In this document: positions 22,940 to 33,136 of the stretch, piece by piece
How positions within the stretch are numbered: the stretch's first letter is position 1
How the letters are laid out: the number at the start of each line of letters is the position of its first letter
Notes under the pieces: model-generated
Database searches by the model: none
What the model saw: only the letters and a program-made list of their open reading frames with translations
What the model was told of the DNA's origin: nothing
Origin: Kalaharituber pfeilii
Lineage: Eukaryota > Ascomycota > Pezizomycetes > Pezizales > Pezizaceae
Assembly: GCA_015179045.1 (NCBI GenBank)
Contig: WHUZ01000039.1
Span: 372,001 to 436,000, forward strand
Direction of reading: 5' to 3'
Length of the DNA stretch: 64,000 nt
Made by a program: the position numbers and the translations under genes

Positions 22940-23510
22940 ATGCAGGTCTCTGTTACCGCCTCCACGAACTCCTTCACTCTGTGGTACCACCCCTCCCTCA
23001 TTTGTGTCGGCCTGCTCTTTCACGTCGAGGCCTGGTTCCCTGGCGCCCCCGGCAATTCTGCAACCCCTGGTCCCTCGCTCCATGCAGTGAGTCGCCGTCT
23101 CCTGCGCCTCCTCAAGCACACAAAAGATCTGCAACCCGCCTCCGGTGCCTTCCGCATCCTCTCCAGCACGTCTCTTTCCCGTTATGTAACAGATAGGTGA
23201 GCCTCTCAACTGCTTGTTTCCCAGCCTCTCCAGTGCTTTTGAACCCACGATCCGATGCGTGCTTTTTTCTCCGCTTTTCCTTCACCCGCTAAATCCCTTC
23301 CTCTAGCTCTGTGGTCGAGAGCATGTAGCCCTGGTACGGACTCCTCTGGTACACCGGACCCCAGTCTTGGACGCCGCATCTACCCCTTTCCCACCCCTGC
23401 ACGTACCCCCTGGTCTATACGACTCCCAGTTCCAGGTTTTCCAGATCCCTCAGGGCGATCCTCAATCTCTCCGTTCTCCTGGACGCCACCCACACCGCCC
23501 CTATCGGTAG
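22940..23510 (+). CDS. Candidate three-exon gene, unknown function
   Basis: Exons 22940-23196, 23225-23258 and 23307-23510 join in frame (GT-AG) to 164 aa ending at TAG. The N-terminal part includes HSVSRR-like basic helices (AVSRRLLRLLKHTKDLQPAS). The last exon reads EHVALVRTPLVHRTPVLDAA and PPLHVPPGLYDSQFQVFQIP, which looks like protein rather than chance. The middle exon is only 34 nt and the splice choice is mine, so the model is weak. It could instead be a pseudogene or the pyrimidine-rich part of a repeat. Confidence 0.3.
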
Positions 23511-24554
23511 ACCTAGTATCGCGTGAACACAGAACTGGCTATCCATTGCTATTCATCGGTGGATGCGAGCATTTCCGCGTAGACACTCGCCGCCTTCGAC
23601 ATACTCACCATTGTCCAAGCAAAAGTACTTCCCCAGAGTAGGTTGTGGAATATACTTCATGAAAAGAAAATGATACGAAGGTCTTCCTCGGGTGAACTTT
23701 TCCACTCCAAGCTGGCATGTTATGTGCAGAATTCCACCTCCGGACCATCCATAGGTTTCCATCCAAAGCGTACTACAACGTTCCAACTTACTACAGTTCT
23801 AAGAAAAATCCGTAAAAACCGGTCTGGAAGCCTGGTATTGGAAGGTTTGCTCATACTATTTCGGTACCGACCCTAAGTTCCAGATTACCCAGACTCGAAC
23901 CACCTTGCCGCCCTAACCCAGTGATTTGTTTGATAGTATTACATACGCGTGGAGGGAAGTCGACGGCGACAAATATGTCAGAGTCCCAGCCGGTTTGCTC
24001 ACACGTATAGATACAACCCCCTTAACAATACAATCAGGAACCGCATACCGGTGGTGAATGTTCAGGCGCCATTGCTGGTTATGACACTAGAGCTTGTACT
24101 CCGATTGCTGCGTACGGTAGCCTAGATCTCTCCACGTCTATGTACTAAGTTGGTTTGAGTTAGATGTACTTGGTCTATTGAAACCCGGGCGACTAGTTAG
24201 TAAACAGGAACCTTATGCACATTCGAGAATTGAGCTTCAGGTACACAGCACATCCTTACATGTACTAGCGGTCAGACTCCGCTCTCCGACTAGGCCACGC
24301 CTGATGTACGTGCTAGCGTATCCTATTTAATGGTAATTTACACCGCTATCGTGCACTTCCGGAACATGAGAATTTTGACAGTACCATCCGAAGCTGATAT
24401 ATATTCAGATTGTTATGAGATTGCAACTGTAGGAGCTTTTGAATATACTGCTAACTGAAGGAACACAGCAACCTCTCCCATCACCTATTTCACCGCATCT
24501 CTAACCCACTGCCACTCCTATGACCCCCGTACCAAAAAAAAAAAAAGGTAAAAT
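23511..24554. other. Intergenic, about 1 kb
   Basis: No gene or repeat recognised. A short A run is at 24534-24546, just before the next repeat. Confidence 0.4.
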
Positions 24555-25050
24555 AGTTTGCCCTCGTCCCAATAGAATTTAATCATATGGAACCGGAGCA
24601 TAACATTCCATCTTTTTAGAAGATGCTGAACAATCTTATTCCCCAGTTCGAAAGATGACAACTCCACGTTCTTTTGAACCCATCTCCTTCTACACCCCCC
24701 CTTCCATCCCCCAGCTCTTCAACAGCCATTTAATCACCGCACTTTTTCTTCATGGCTGGTTGGCTTCTGCCCTACGCCTTTTGTCATGTTTTTCATTTCT
24801 CGGATGTTTGCTTTTACTATATCAACAGCATCTTGTTTCGATTTATTGGTAAGCACGCGGAGCCACAGATACTAAGCGATCCACAAGGATTAGTACGCTA
24901 ATATGGTTGGCGGAGGAAGCTTGGCTGAATTGAGGCATGAATTCCAAGTGGAGGGTCACCTGCTGGTGATCCTATCCCTTGCTTCTTTATTGTTTATTTT
25001 TTACTTTGTCATTTTTCTGAATTTGTGCCTGCTCTATCATTTATTCTTAG
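24555..25050 (+). repeat. Unclassified repeat family H, copy a (short form)
   Basis: The head contains GAACCGGAGCATAACATTCC, AGATGCTGAACAATC and CCCCAGTTCGAA, matching heads at 43455, 50308 and 53793. The 3' portion around 24903-25020 (GGAGGAAGCTTGGCTGAATT; TTTATTTTTTACTTTGTC) matches 44728-44920 of copy b. Copy a therefore lacks most of the pyrimidine-rich body seen in copy b. No coding capacity is evident. Confidence 0.55.
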
Positions 25051-25485
25051 CCATAGCTGATTTGATTGTGTATAGCTTTAAATTTTGAGACGGTAGCTCA
25101 GTGGTGGAGGAGAGAAAAGGGAAACAGCAAAGTAGGTGGGAAGGTGAGGAAGTACGGAGATGCCATTGCAGTGGCCGGAGGGAACGAACCGTTAAAAAAT
25201 CTCATAGCTGCTCGACACAATAGGTTCTCTGCTGGGAGGCCGAGGGGGAACCAGAATACGAAGACTTAATTAATATAGATATTTATTTATCTATACTTAA
25301 TTGGTAATGCATATTCTTTAGCACTGAAAATATACCTATGGATATTAGCTCACTACTTGTTCTATATATATCCAATTATCATGAAACATTTCAGATCTCT
25401 TGTGTACATATTATAGAAGGTATATGCACTTGCTCAAGGTCTTAAATAGCCATCCTGCCATTTTATACCTGCATAAGGTGCGGAT

Positions 25486-25533
25486 GCGCCCTGCCATGGC
25501 GAACAGCTACAAGCGGGGTCACGTGATAAAAAA
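25486..25533 (+). mobile_element. Micro-retroposon, family X, short tail
   Basis: GCCCTGCCATGGCGAACAGC then TACAAGCGGGGTCACGTGAT and only eight A. It begins at the same base as the other family X copies. I found no target duplication. Confidence 0.6.
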
Positions 25534-25764
25534 AACTAATTGGGCAATTACCACCATGGAGTAGTCTATGGTTCAAAATTTACAATTGGCTAACTGAGGT
25601 GTGGAAGTTACTTTCCTATACCTCTTTAAGCTGTATGTACATTTTGGTTATCTTCTATGAAGATTTGGCCTTACAGGAGGCTGTTGTTTTAATTCCGGAA
25701 GTATGCCGGATCCCGGTAATGCGCCGGATCCCGATCAGTGACGTGACCCGATTGTGGCCAAAGT

Positions 25765-26133
25765 CTATGGGGTCGCCACGAAGCGAAGTAATCCAGCTCC
25801 TTCAATGTTGCTCACTCCCACTTTCCTCAATAGGTCGCTGCGAACGAAACTGCCCCGTATATAAGGCATAAAGGTGACTGGACCGCAGATTTCTTCCCAG
25901 GCACCCTGTGTCTCCTCTACGAACCATTCGCTGTTGCTGACAACCAACGACCTACTGAATCTTGCACTAATATGGAACTCTCCCGTTCTACGTTCGAATA
26001 AAGACAGAACCGACATATATGACTTGGGATTCATGATACACAATTCATTCGGGTGGGATGAATTCTGAGAAGGAATGAGACCAGTCGACAAGTCGTTATC
26101 GATGCTGCAGTGGCTTTGTGCAGAAGATACCAT
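25765..26133 (-). CDS. Small ORF, possible secreted protein or pseudogene
   Basis: From ATG at 26133 the frame gives 122 aa to TAG at 25765, starting MVSSAQSHCSIDNDLSTG and including FHISARFSRSLVVSNSEWFV. The frame stays open upstream to about 26208 and encodes a hydrophobic stretch (LPITLRIVDIIALLLHW) that would suit a signal peptide, but no ATG precedes it. The true start may have been lost or may lie on an undetected exon. No family recognised. Confidence 0.3.
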   Translation of the reverse strand: MVSSAQSHCSIDNDLSTGLIPSQNSSHPNELCIMNPKSYMSVLSLFERRTGEFHISARFSRSLVVSNSEWFVEETQGAWEEICGPVTFMPYIRGSFVRSDLLRKVGVSNIEGAGLLRFVATP

Positions 26134-26208
26134 CCAGTGTAAGAGGAGAGCGATAATGTCTACTATTCTCAGAGTGATCGGAAGGTTGAGAACTGGCAGA
26201 ATACACAC

Positions 26209-27649
26209 ACAAGGCTTGTATTCACATGTTGAATAGCGAATGGAAACGTGGGTGCAAAGTGTGGTAGGCGGCGGCGCCTAACTGCTATAACCGCGATGGC
26301 TCTGGGCTCGAGGAAGTTGCAGGTCACGTGGGTTGTCCAGTAAGCAAATACTGGGGATGAGGGTAAGGCTGGAAGGAAGCATGATTAGAAATAGGTACAG
26401 TATCCGGTCGGCCAGCAGTATAAGAGGTGGTGATTCTTTACAGCTCTTCGTTCTCGACATCAGTTCTTTCCTACACATCTATTCAGTTCTTCTATTCAAC
26501 GTTCAGTTCTTTATTCCTGCCTTCAGCTCTCCCTTACTTTTGCCTATTCTCTACATTGCTTGCCTTTATGTTCTTACCTGTAAGGACGGAGCCCGATGGC
26601 AGAGGACGAAGCCTACTGGGAGAACTCAAAGTTTATTGTGTGATGATCATCCCTCGTCTTGAGTCAAAACTAAGGCCTTAAATACTGTGGCTCGTACACC
26701 AGAAGCTCCTGTCACCGCTCGGCGCTATGCGCCAAATGCGCCATGCAGCCCTGACATTACCGATGTTCGGGGCCAGCCATGCTAAGACCAATGGCCCGGG
26801 CCATCCATATTTGTGCTGGCTGGCCCTGGCTACTGGTCAGAATTTCGAATAAATACCCTGCATACTTGAGCGAAAAAATTGCATTTATCGCTGCCCTACA
26901 GAGAACCAGACGTAGCCGCTCCCGTTGTCTGCCTTGGAAAATATACTGATTAAGTATATAAGATCCTAATTAGTTGCAGGACGCCTCGAGATATTCACTT
27001 TCACCGCATTCCCCACGCTCCTCTACCGCTCGCATCTCTTCTTGTCCTGTGCAGGTTCAAATGCCAGCCAAAAATGCAGCAGCCACGTAGCTGTTCACCC
27101 TCTTGTCATCCTGATGTGGAATGCCAAAATCGGGCTAAAGAAGAGTCAGATAATGAGGTTCATCAAGAGGAAAATGATGATATTCATATTGCTGTTCACG
27201 TCAGTTAAGAAATGATGTACTATAAAGCAGCAACATCTCTCTAATCATGCAACTTGGCTCGTTTTTGGTCTTTTATCCTTGTAAATTGATCAGTGGCCCG
27301 CTTTAGTGATGAGTGGCCCGGATAAGTTGGATGGCCCCGAACACCGATCACCTTCTACTATATTTAATACATATAAACATCAGTTGTTCTCACCTTGCTT
27401 GTACATTCGCACTTGCATATACACTCAGCACGGCACGGCACAGTACTCGAGGACGACTCGAAGCATTCCTTTGGGGCGAATTGCCCAGTGACCTCCCAGC
27501 AGAGGACCCACGGCTGGTGAGCAAAGGTCGACCGTACCCCTGACCCGCTCATACTGCATGCGAAAGCAGACAGGGATGAAGAGAGGAACCCAACGTTGCT
27601 GTTGATGCGGGAATGGCCGCTCCGAATATTGATGCACGCTACCACCACA
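26209..27649. other. Intergenic, about 1.4 kb
   Basis: Several overlapping short frames but none with recognisable motifs; no repeat recognised. Confidence 0.4.
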
Positions 27650-29463
27650 GATGGGGTAATGATGTGCCCACGGGTAATGATGCACCCTCTTGGCACTCCT
27701 CCTCATGCATCCTCCCATCGTATTACTTATTTCAGGCATGACATATAGAAAAATTATATACTACAAGGCTAATTCAATACCGCTAAATCAGAATCTCTCA
27801 TCAAAAAAACCAAAAAATCAAGATCTATAACTAAGTCTGTCATTTTCTATCATTGCATATGACCCTTCAATATTACTGGAAAGCTATTCATACTCATTCA
27901 TCTTGTAACAGTCTATCAAGTTATAGTTAGGAATTGTTATAGAGTTCATCCGGAATATAAGTTATACCTTCAAATATATAGATAAAATTCATATTCTTAG
28001 GCCAATCTGTGTACTTCAATATTATCATCAGGGTCCTCAGAGTTTTCAGGTGATCCAGAAATGCTAGAACTGGACATGGTGATAATTGAAGGACTGGGAA
28101 TGACGATTGTAGCGTCATTTGAAGCCTTCGGTAGAGATATTGAGCTCTGCAGCTTAGAATTTACTACTAATGCCACAGGGCGGCTGGTGGAGCGAATTTG
28201 CACATATATGCAATGTATGCGAGGCTAGTTTCTGTCGCATTGCTATATGAGCTGCGTAGAGGAGTACACAGGTAGTTGAATGTCTTTTCACAGACCTGGT
28301 GTGGTTCTCCACGCCCACAATCCCTGTTAAAAAGAGGTGAAAGCGGCGCTTGAGGTAGCGGAAAAGAAAAGGCAACAAAAATTGGACAAAAAAAGGCAGC
28401 AAGAGGAGAAAAAGATGAAAGCAGCAGTGGAGATGATCCGGCGAGCAGAAAAATTGGCCAAGAAAGCAGGGGAGTGATAGAATGCTGTAGAGGTTAAGAA
28501 AAAGGCTACTGGAACAGAGGTGGTAAATGCAGAGAATTACTGTCTGCCAGGCCAAAAAGACACATGACTAGCGATGCTCGCTAGTCCTCTGCGTAGCTCA
28601 TATAGCACTCATTTATGCAACTGCGACGCCTTTGCTGTCGCATATCGCCTGCATCCACTGACCGTCCCATCTATGGTTGCGGTGAGCCTGTAACAACTAC
28701 TAAGGAAAAAAGGTGATTAGGTATGAACGAGCATGAAAAGAGCACAAAATAGAACCAAGAAGAGAAGAAACATAGAGTACCTAAGCGGACTGCAAAGAAG
28801 GGTCATAGGGCAGTTGGCACACAGTGCCGGGGCTGAGAGAAAGCCATTGTTTATGTTGGAGGTGGGTCTGAATAGCCACGTGGGGAGGTGGAAGCAGACA
28901 TATTATTTACTAAATTCTGAGCTGCAGAGCTCATCATCTCTACCGGAGACCTCAAATGTTACTACAATCATCATCTTCAGTCCTTCAATTATTACCAAAT
29001 CAAGTCCCAACATTTTTGGATCATCTGAGGACTCTAAGGATACTGATCATAATATTGAAGCCCAGAGATACCGATTGGCCTAAGAATGTAAGCTTTATCT
29101 ACACATTTGAAAGTATAGTGTATTGCAGTTGAACTCTGCATCGAATAACCTAAAAGACTGATGCAGGGTGAATATGGGTTGATAGCTTCCTATGATAATA
29201 TCTTGATTTTGAGTAATATTGGATAGGTTATATGTAAAGGGGCTATTTTTGATATGAGAATGACAGATTTAGTCATAGATCTTGATTTATTGATTTTTTC
29301 ATGATTCAGATAAAAGATTCTGATTTAGTAATGTTGAATTAGCCCTGTAGTATATAATTTCAATATATGTCATATGTCTGCAATAAGTAATACAATGGGA
29401 GAATGCGTAAGGAGGAGTGCCAAGAGGACGCATCATTACTGGTGGGCACATCATTACCCCATC
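27650..29463. mobile_element. Long terminal-inverted-repeat element, about 1.8 kb, decayed
   Basis: The outer ends GATGGGGTAATGATGTGCCC (27650-27669, +) and its reverse complement at 29444-29463 begin arms of roughly 550 bp each. Inside the arms both copies encode the same short frame: left (minus, ends 27997) SLPKASNDATIVIPSPSIIT, right (plus, ends 29083) SLPETSNVTTIIIFSPSIIT. Arms differ by many substitutions and small gaps. The core at 28335-28475 (+) reads VKAALEVAEKKRQQKLDKKR and a lysine-rich tail typical of the C-terminus of Fot1/Pogo-type transposases, so it may be a dead DNA transposon or foldback element. No clear target duplication. Confidence 0.55.
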
Positions 29464-29971
29464 GATGACGGTACCGGATATTGCGCACTTTCCGGATACC
29501 ACAACAAAAAATTACTATGAGTGCAAATGGCCTTCAAGTGGGCTCAAATTGAAGCCAAAGCATGGGAGAATATATTAAATTATCCTCCGCTTATTTTCCA
29601 GGCTGGTTTGCAGCATATAAGTGATGACTTATTTGGTACATACAAAATCCTATGACATGTTTCAAGTCACCATGTGTTAATGATTCTACCCTGAGATCTT
29701 ATTGACCTCACTGTATACTCTGCTGCCTATTTCCATGAAGTATAGGATGTTTGGGCCTCTCTAGACAATAGTTTGAGTTGTAAAATTCCTGAAAGCAATT
29801 TTAAAAAATGCGTGTGTCCTCTTAGGGGTGTGAATAAAGCATCTTCATTCTAGAACTTGCACTCTCAAGCTCACTGATTCCAGCAACCAGTCATCTGACC
29901 TACGTACTCAATAGACATATGACATTGGAATAGCATTCTTACAACTACGAGCAAGCATTAGATATGGAACC
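29464..29971. other. Intergenic, with a Pogo end-like scrap
   Basis: At 29470-29490 the sequence TACCGGATATTGCGCAC resembles the Pogo terminal repeat of 38426-40624. Nothing else is recognised. Confidence 0.35.
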
Positions 29972-30667
29972 TTTTTTTTTTTATTATTATTATTATATCA
30001 CGTAACCCCGTTTGCAGCTGCCAGCCATGGCAGGGTCCCTGGACCGAAGTCCTTATGGCCCGGAGACAGGCACTAAAACAACTACATACAAAAACATCCC
30101 CTAAAACAAAAAACACAAACAAAAGTAACGTCTCTTTATCCTCTTAAGGCCCCCGAGGTCACTGTTCCTTGTGGATATCATCCACTTCCATCATGTCCTC
30201 ATGTGCCTTCTCCTTCCCCTTTCTGTCCACCTTTGTTCTGTTCCAGTCATACAGGCACGAATCGTACCACTTGCCTGACAACCTTACCTTCGCTGGTGTT
30301 TGGCTATCTGATTCCACCTCCCCCTCCAGGTAGATAACAACCGAGGTAGGCTTCTTTCCCTCCCTCCTCTCTTTCTTCACCAACCATCTTGCCGCAACAA
30401 TCTTTCCCATCCATGGGTTCAAATCTCTTTCCAATCTCTTTTTTTTTTTTTTTAAATCACGTAACCCCGCTTGCAGCGCTAAGCCATGGCAGGGTCCCTG
30501 GGCAAGTCCTCAAAGCCCGGAGACAGGCTTAACAAAGAAAGTTCTACATACACATCCCCGTTCCACCCCTCCCTCTCCCCTTCTAGAACCTTCCGGATGG
30601 TTTTTCTGGTTTCTGCGTCGGGAAGCGCGATGCTTCCCTATTCCACTCCCTGACCTTCTCCTTTCCA

Positions 30668-30845
30668 TATCTCTCTCCGCCTCTCTCCTCTCCTTCCTCT
30701 CTCCTCTCCTTCCTCTCTCCTCTCCTTCCTCTCTCCTCTCCTTCCTCTCTCCTCTCCTTCCTCTCTCCTCTCCTTCCTCTCTCCTCTCCTCTCTCCTCTC
30801 TCCTCTCCTTCCTCTCTCCTCTCCTTCCTCTCTTCTCTCCTTCCT
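30668..30845. repeat. 16-bp pyrimidine minisatellite in the LINE C 3' UTR
   Basis: About ten units of CTCTCCTCTCCTTCCT. The matching place in the LINE at 45225-47471 (around 45420-45450) has only a short CT tract, so this is a local expansion. Confidence 0.85.
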
Positions 30846-31381
30846 CCACACCTTCGCAGCCCGGAACGAAAATTTCTCGTTACATGACGTCAATCCCCCC
30901 CTCCCTCCCCCTCATGAATTCCCGACCCGAGTCGGGAATTTGCTTCCAAAACCTGATCCCGGAAAAGAACCTTTCCAACTCATCCCACTCTCCGCCGTCC
31001 TTTTCCAGTTCTTCTCCAGTCCCCCCATTCTCTAAAGCCTTCTGGACGAAACCTCTGCTGACTGCACTGGAAGGCTAGGTGCTCCCCCGTCTGGACCTCC
31101 CCGCAGCTGCACTTCTCCGATTCCGCCACTCCTATCCTCTTCAACCATGCCCTGCACCTCCCTCCCCTTCTTCTCCGTCCCCTTTTTTGCCTGCTCATCC
31201 GCCTTCTCGTTTCCTGTGATCCCGATGTGAGCTTTGACCCACATCAGTTTCGCGTCCCCTCCCTTTCTCTTCCTTCTCGCCACCGCATTTACCACTCTTC
31301 TCACGTCCTCAGTCTTGCCCTTCCCCTCTCTGCCTGCTTTCTGAATCGCCATGACGGCAGCCTCCGAATCCAAGCAGATCA

Positions 31382-31656
31382 TGTAAAGTTCACGCTGCTA
31401 TGACAGGAATAATACTGCATTCAATAACAACTATCCGTATTCAACATAATGATGATAAAAAACAGAATGAGAAGTCAACCCATACATATACCCGCACACT
31501 GGCTGAAGGCTCCTCCCCACAGTCCTCCCTACAGTTCTCCCTATCGGTCCAACCATCCCTCCGTCGCACTCACAAACCATCCGACGGCACAACAATTCCT
31601 CCGACCCGCATAAGCCTCATGCATGGGCGAGGGGCTAGATTAACGTTTCTCCAACA
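31382..31656 (-). mobile_element. Solo LTR, Copia-like, inserted in LINE C
   Basis: A 275-bp sequence reading TG...CA (minus: TGTTGGAGAAACGTTAATCT ... TTTACA), flanked by perfect 5-bp repeats GATCA (31377-31381 and 31657-31661). It cuts the RNase H frame of LINE C exactly between ICLDSEAA and the preceding VPALI. No internal retroelement sequence remains, which fits LTR-LTR recombination. Confidence 0.85.
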
Positions 31657-32031
31657 GATCAGGGCCGGCACCTCCTCCCCCACCCCTTCCAGCGCCCTTC
31701 TCACCTCTCTCACCTCGCCGTCAAACACTGTCGCCGTCCTCCCCACTACCTGCGCCACCTATCCAATCTCTTATTTTCCCGAGTTTCTTTGTCACCGCAA
31801 TTCCATGCACTACGATCGCATGACTGGATTGCGGAAGTGTCCTTTCCTTTGGGATTGGCTTCAAAGATGGTGTTGGAGATGGTTTCTTGGACATTTTCTG
31901 CTGGGGGGGACTGGTACTCTGTCCCCCTTTCACTTTCTTAGACTGGGAAGCAGTGGACTTTGTTCGGCTTTTGGGTGGAGCCAACGGAGGTCGGTCAGAA
32001 TTGTCCCCTTCCAGGGGTGTGCTTGGTGGGA

Positions 32032-32752
32032 TCAGGAATCTAAAGCATCAAGAAAAGAAAAAGAAGTATTAACAACCATAGTTCCACCTTTTAAAAGAGA
32101 TCCGTCACCCTGTCTAATCCCAATAGGCCTTTTCCTTTTCTTCCAACCCAGTTTCCTTCCCAAATCCAATGACATACAAGAAGCAGATGCACCAACGTCG
32201 ATAATTGCTCTGACTTTGAGATTGAGGTCTTTGAACTCAATGTCAGTAGCAAGGAGAGGGTGATGGTCAGGAGCTTTGCCGAAGGTGTTCTGGGAGACAA
32301 CTACTGTCCGTCCCAAATCTTTGTTTGCGGCCTCCATGGTAAACCATTTACCGCCTTGGGTCTTCTTGAGGAGTTCCGACATTAAGGGCAGAGGGTATTT
32401 ATTCGGAATGGTAAGTTTGTTTAGTGCCCTGTAGTCAACGCACAGTCGGAGGGACCCATCTTTCTTCCGCACGAAAAGAATTGGTGAAGCTGCTTTCGAC
32501 CTTGACCTTCGTATTGTTGGGCGAGAGGTGGTTTTGTTGGGTGGTCGGAGGTTTTTCCTGCTCCGTGCGCTGGGCGGCTGGAGGGGGGGTGGGTGGGGAG
32601 CCCGAAAGTGTAGTGGCGGCGCTAGACGTCGCGACTCTCTCTGCCTCCTTGTCATTTAGTTGGCGCTTGAAGGCGTACCAGTGTTGGGCTGACGCCGCCT
32701 TGCCTTTGCGCTTCTTAGATGCAGGTCCCGGGGTGGGCTCGGGTGTCGGCAT
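32032..32752 (-). mobile_element. Gypsy (Ty3) relic with rearranged gag, RT and protease pieces
   Basis: Read on the minus strand: an ATG at 32752 opens a gag-like start (MPTPEPTPGPASKKRKGKAA), followed in another frame by RT N-terminal motifs at about 32335-32500 ([39 protein letters not shown]). A retropepsin-like segment follows at about 32090-32260 ([20 protein letters not shown]). Normal Ty3 order is gag-protease-RT, so the protease piece is on the wrong side. The sequence at 32880-33000 may be leader or LTR (minus TGTTATATTCGGGAAG to AACACTACA) but I could not pair it with a second copy. Confidence 0.65.
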
Positions 32753-33136
32753 GTCCCGGGGGTTGGTGGGGTTGATGTGGTCGGTGTGGGTTCCGTAAGT
32801 TGCTCCGGCGGTGGCTCCTCCGAGTACTGCTCTCGAGGTGGTTCCTCCGAGTATAGAACTGTAATGGGGCTGGCTTCTAGCTTCTCTCTTGTCTCAGGTA
32901 TGAGCTCGAGGGTAGGTTGTTCCGAGCGTGTAGTGTTCTGAACGGCAAGCCAGCCTGGGAGGGGCCCTTCCCGAATATAACAAATGAGAAAAGAAGGGAA
33001 AAAATAATATATGAATAAGAATATAGAATATGACCGGCTTTACTTGCAGAACAAAACAAGCCACTAAGGATAACAAATTTTTAAACATGTGCACCAACCT
33101 ATAGGCTATAACGAGACCACGGATACCAAAATAGAG

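Larger units (their letters stand above)
30441..31762 (-). mobile_element. 5'-truncated LINE (LINE C), Tad-like, carrying a solo LTR
   Basis: Flanked by perfect 10-bp repeats CCAATCTCTT (30431-30440 and 31763-31772). The minus strand reads poly(A), tail hairpin (CCCTGCCATGGCTTAGCGCT; GCGGGGTTACGTGATTTAAA), 3' UTR, zinc-knuckle region, then RNase H (ICLDSEAAVMAIQKAGREGK; KLMWVKAHIGITGNEKADEQ). It is closely related to 45225-47471 but has a deletion between RNase H and the knuckle and a solo LTR inserted at 31382-31656. Without that LTR and its duplicated site the fragment is about 1.04 kb. Confidence 0.85.
29972..32045 (-). mobile_element. ORF1-only LINE derivative (LINE B), split by LINE C
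   Basis: Minus-strand element. The poly(A) lies at 29972-29998, then the tail hairpin CCCTGCCATGGCTGG...AACGGGGTTACGTGATA and a 3' UTR sharing GCCTGTCTCCGGGC with the LINE at 45225. Directly upstream is an ORF1 gag-like fragment (30159-30430: GKIVAARWLVKKERREGKKP; VRLSGKWYDSCLYDW). It continues across the LINE C insertion at 31763-31984 (RPPLAPPKSRTK; SHAIVVHGIAVTKKLGKI), one frameshift away. No ORF2 is present between ORF1 and the tail. The 5' boundary near 32045 is unclear because it abuts the Gypsy relic. Confidence 0.6.

Noticed and set aside
25087..25150. tRNA-like A box (GGTAGCTCAGTGGTGGAG)
   Set aside because: No B box or cloverleaf partner follows at the right distance.
30510..30893. 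Arginine/glutamate-rich frame (RRGERKERREEGEERG repeats)
   Set aside because: It is only the translation of the 16-bp minisatellite in the LINE C 3' UTR.
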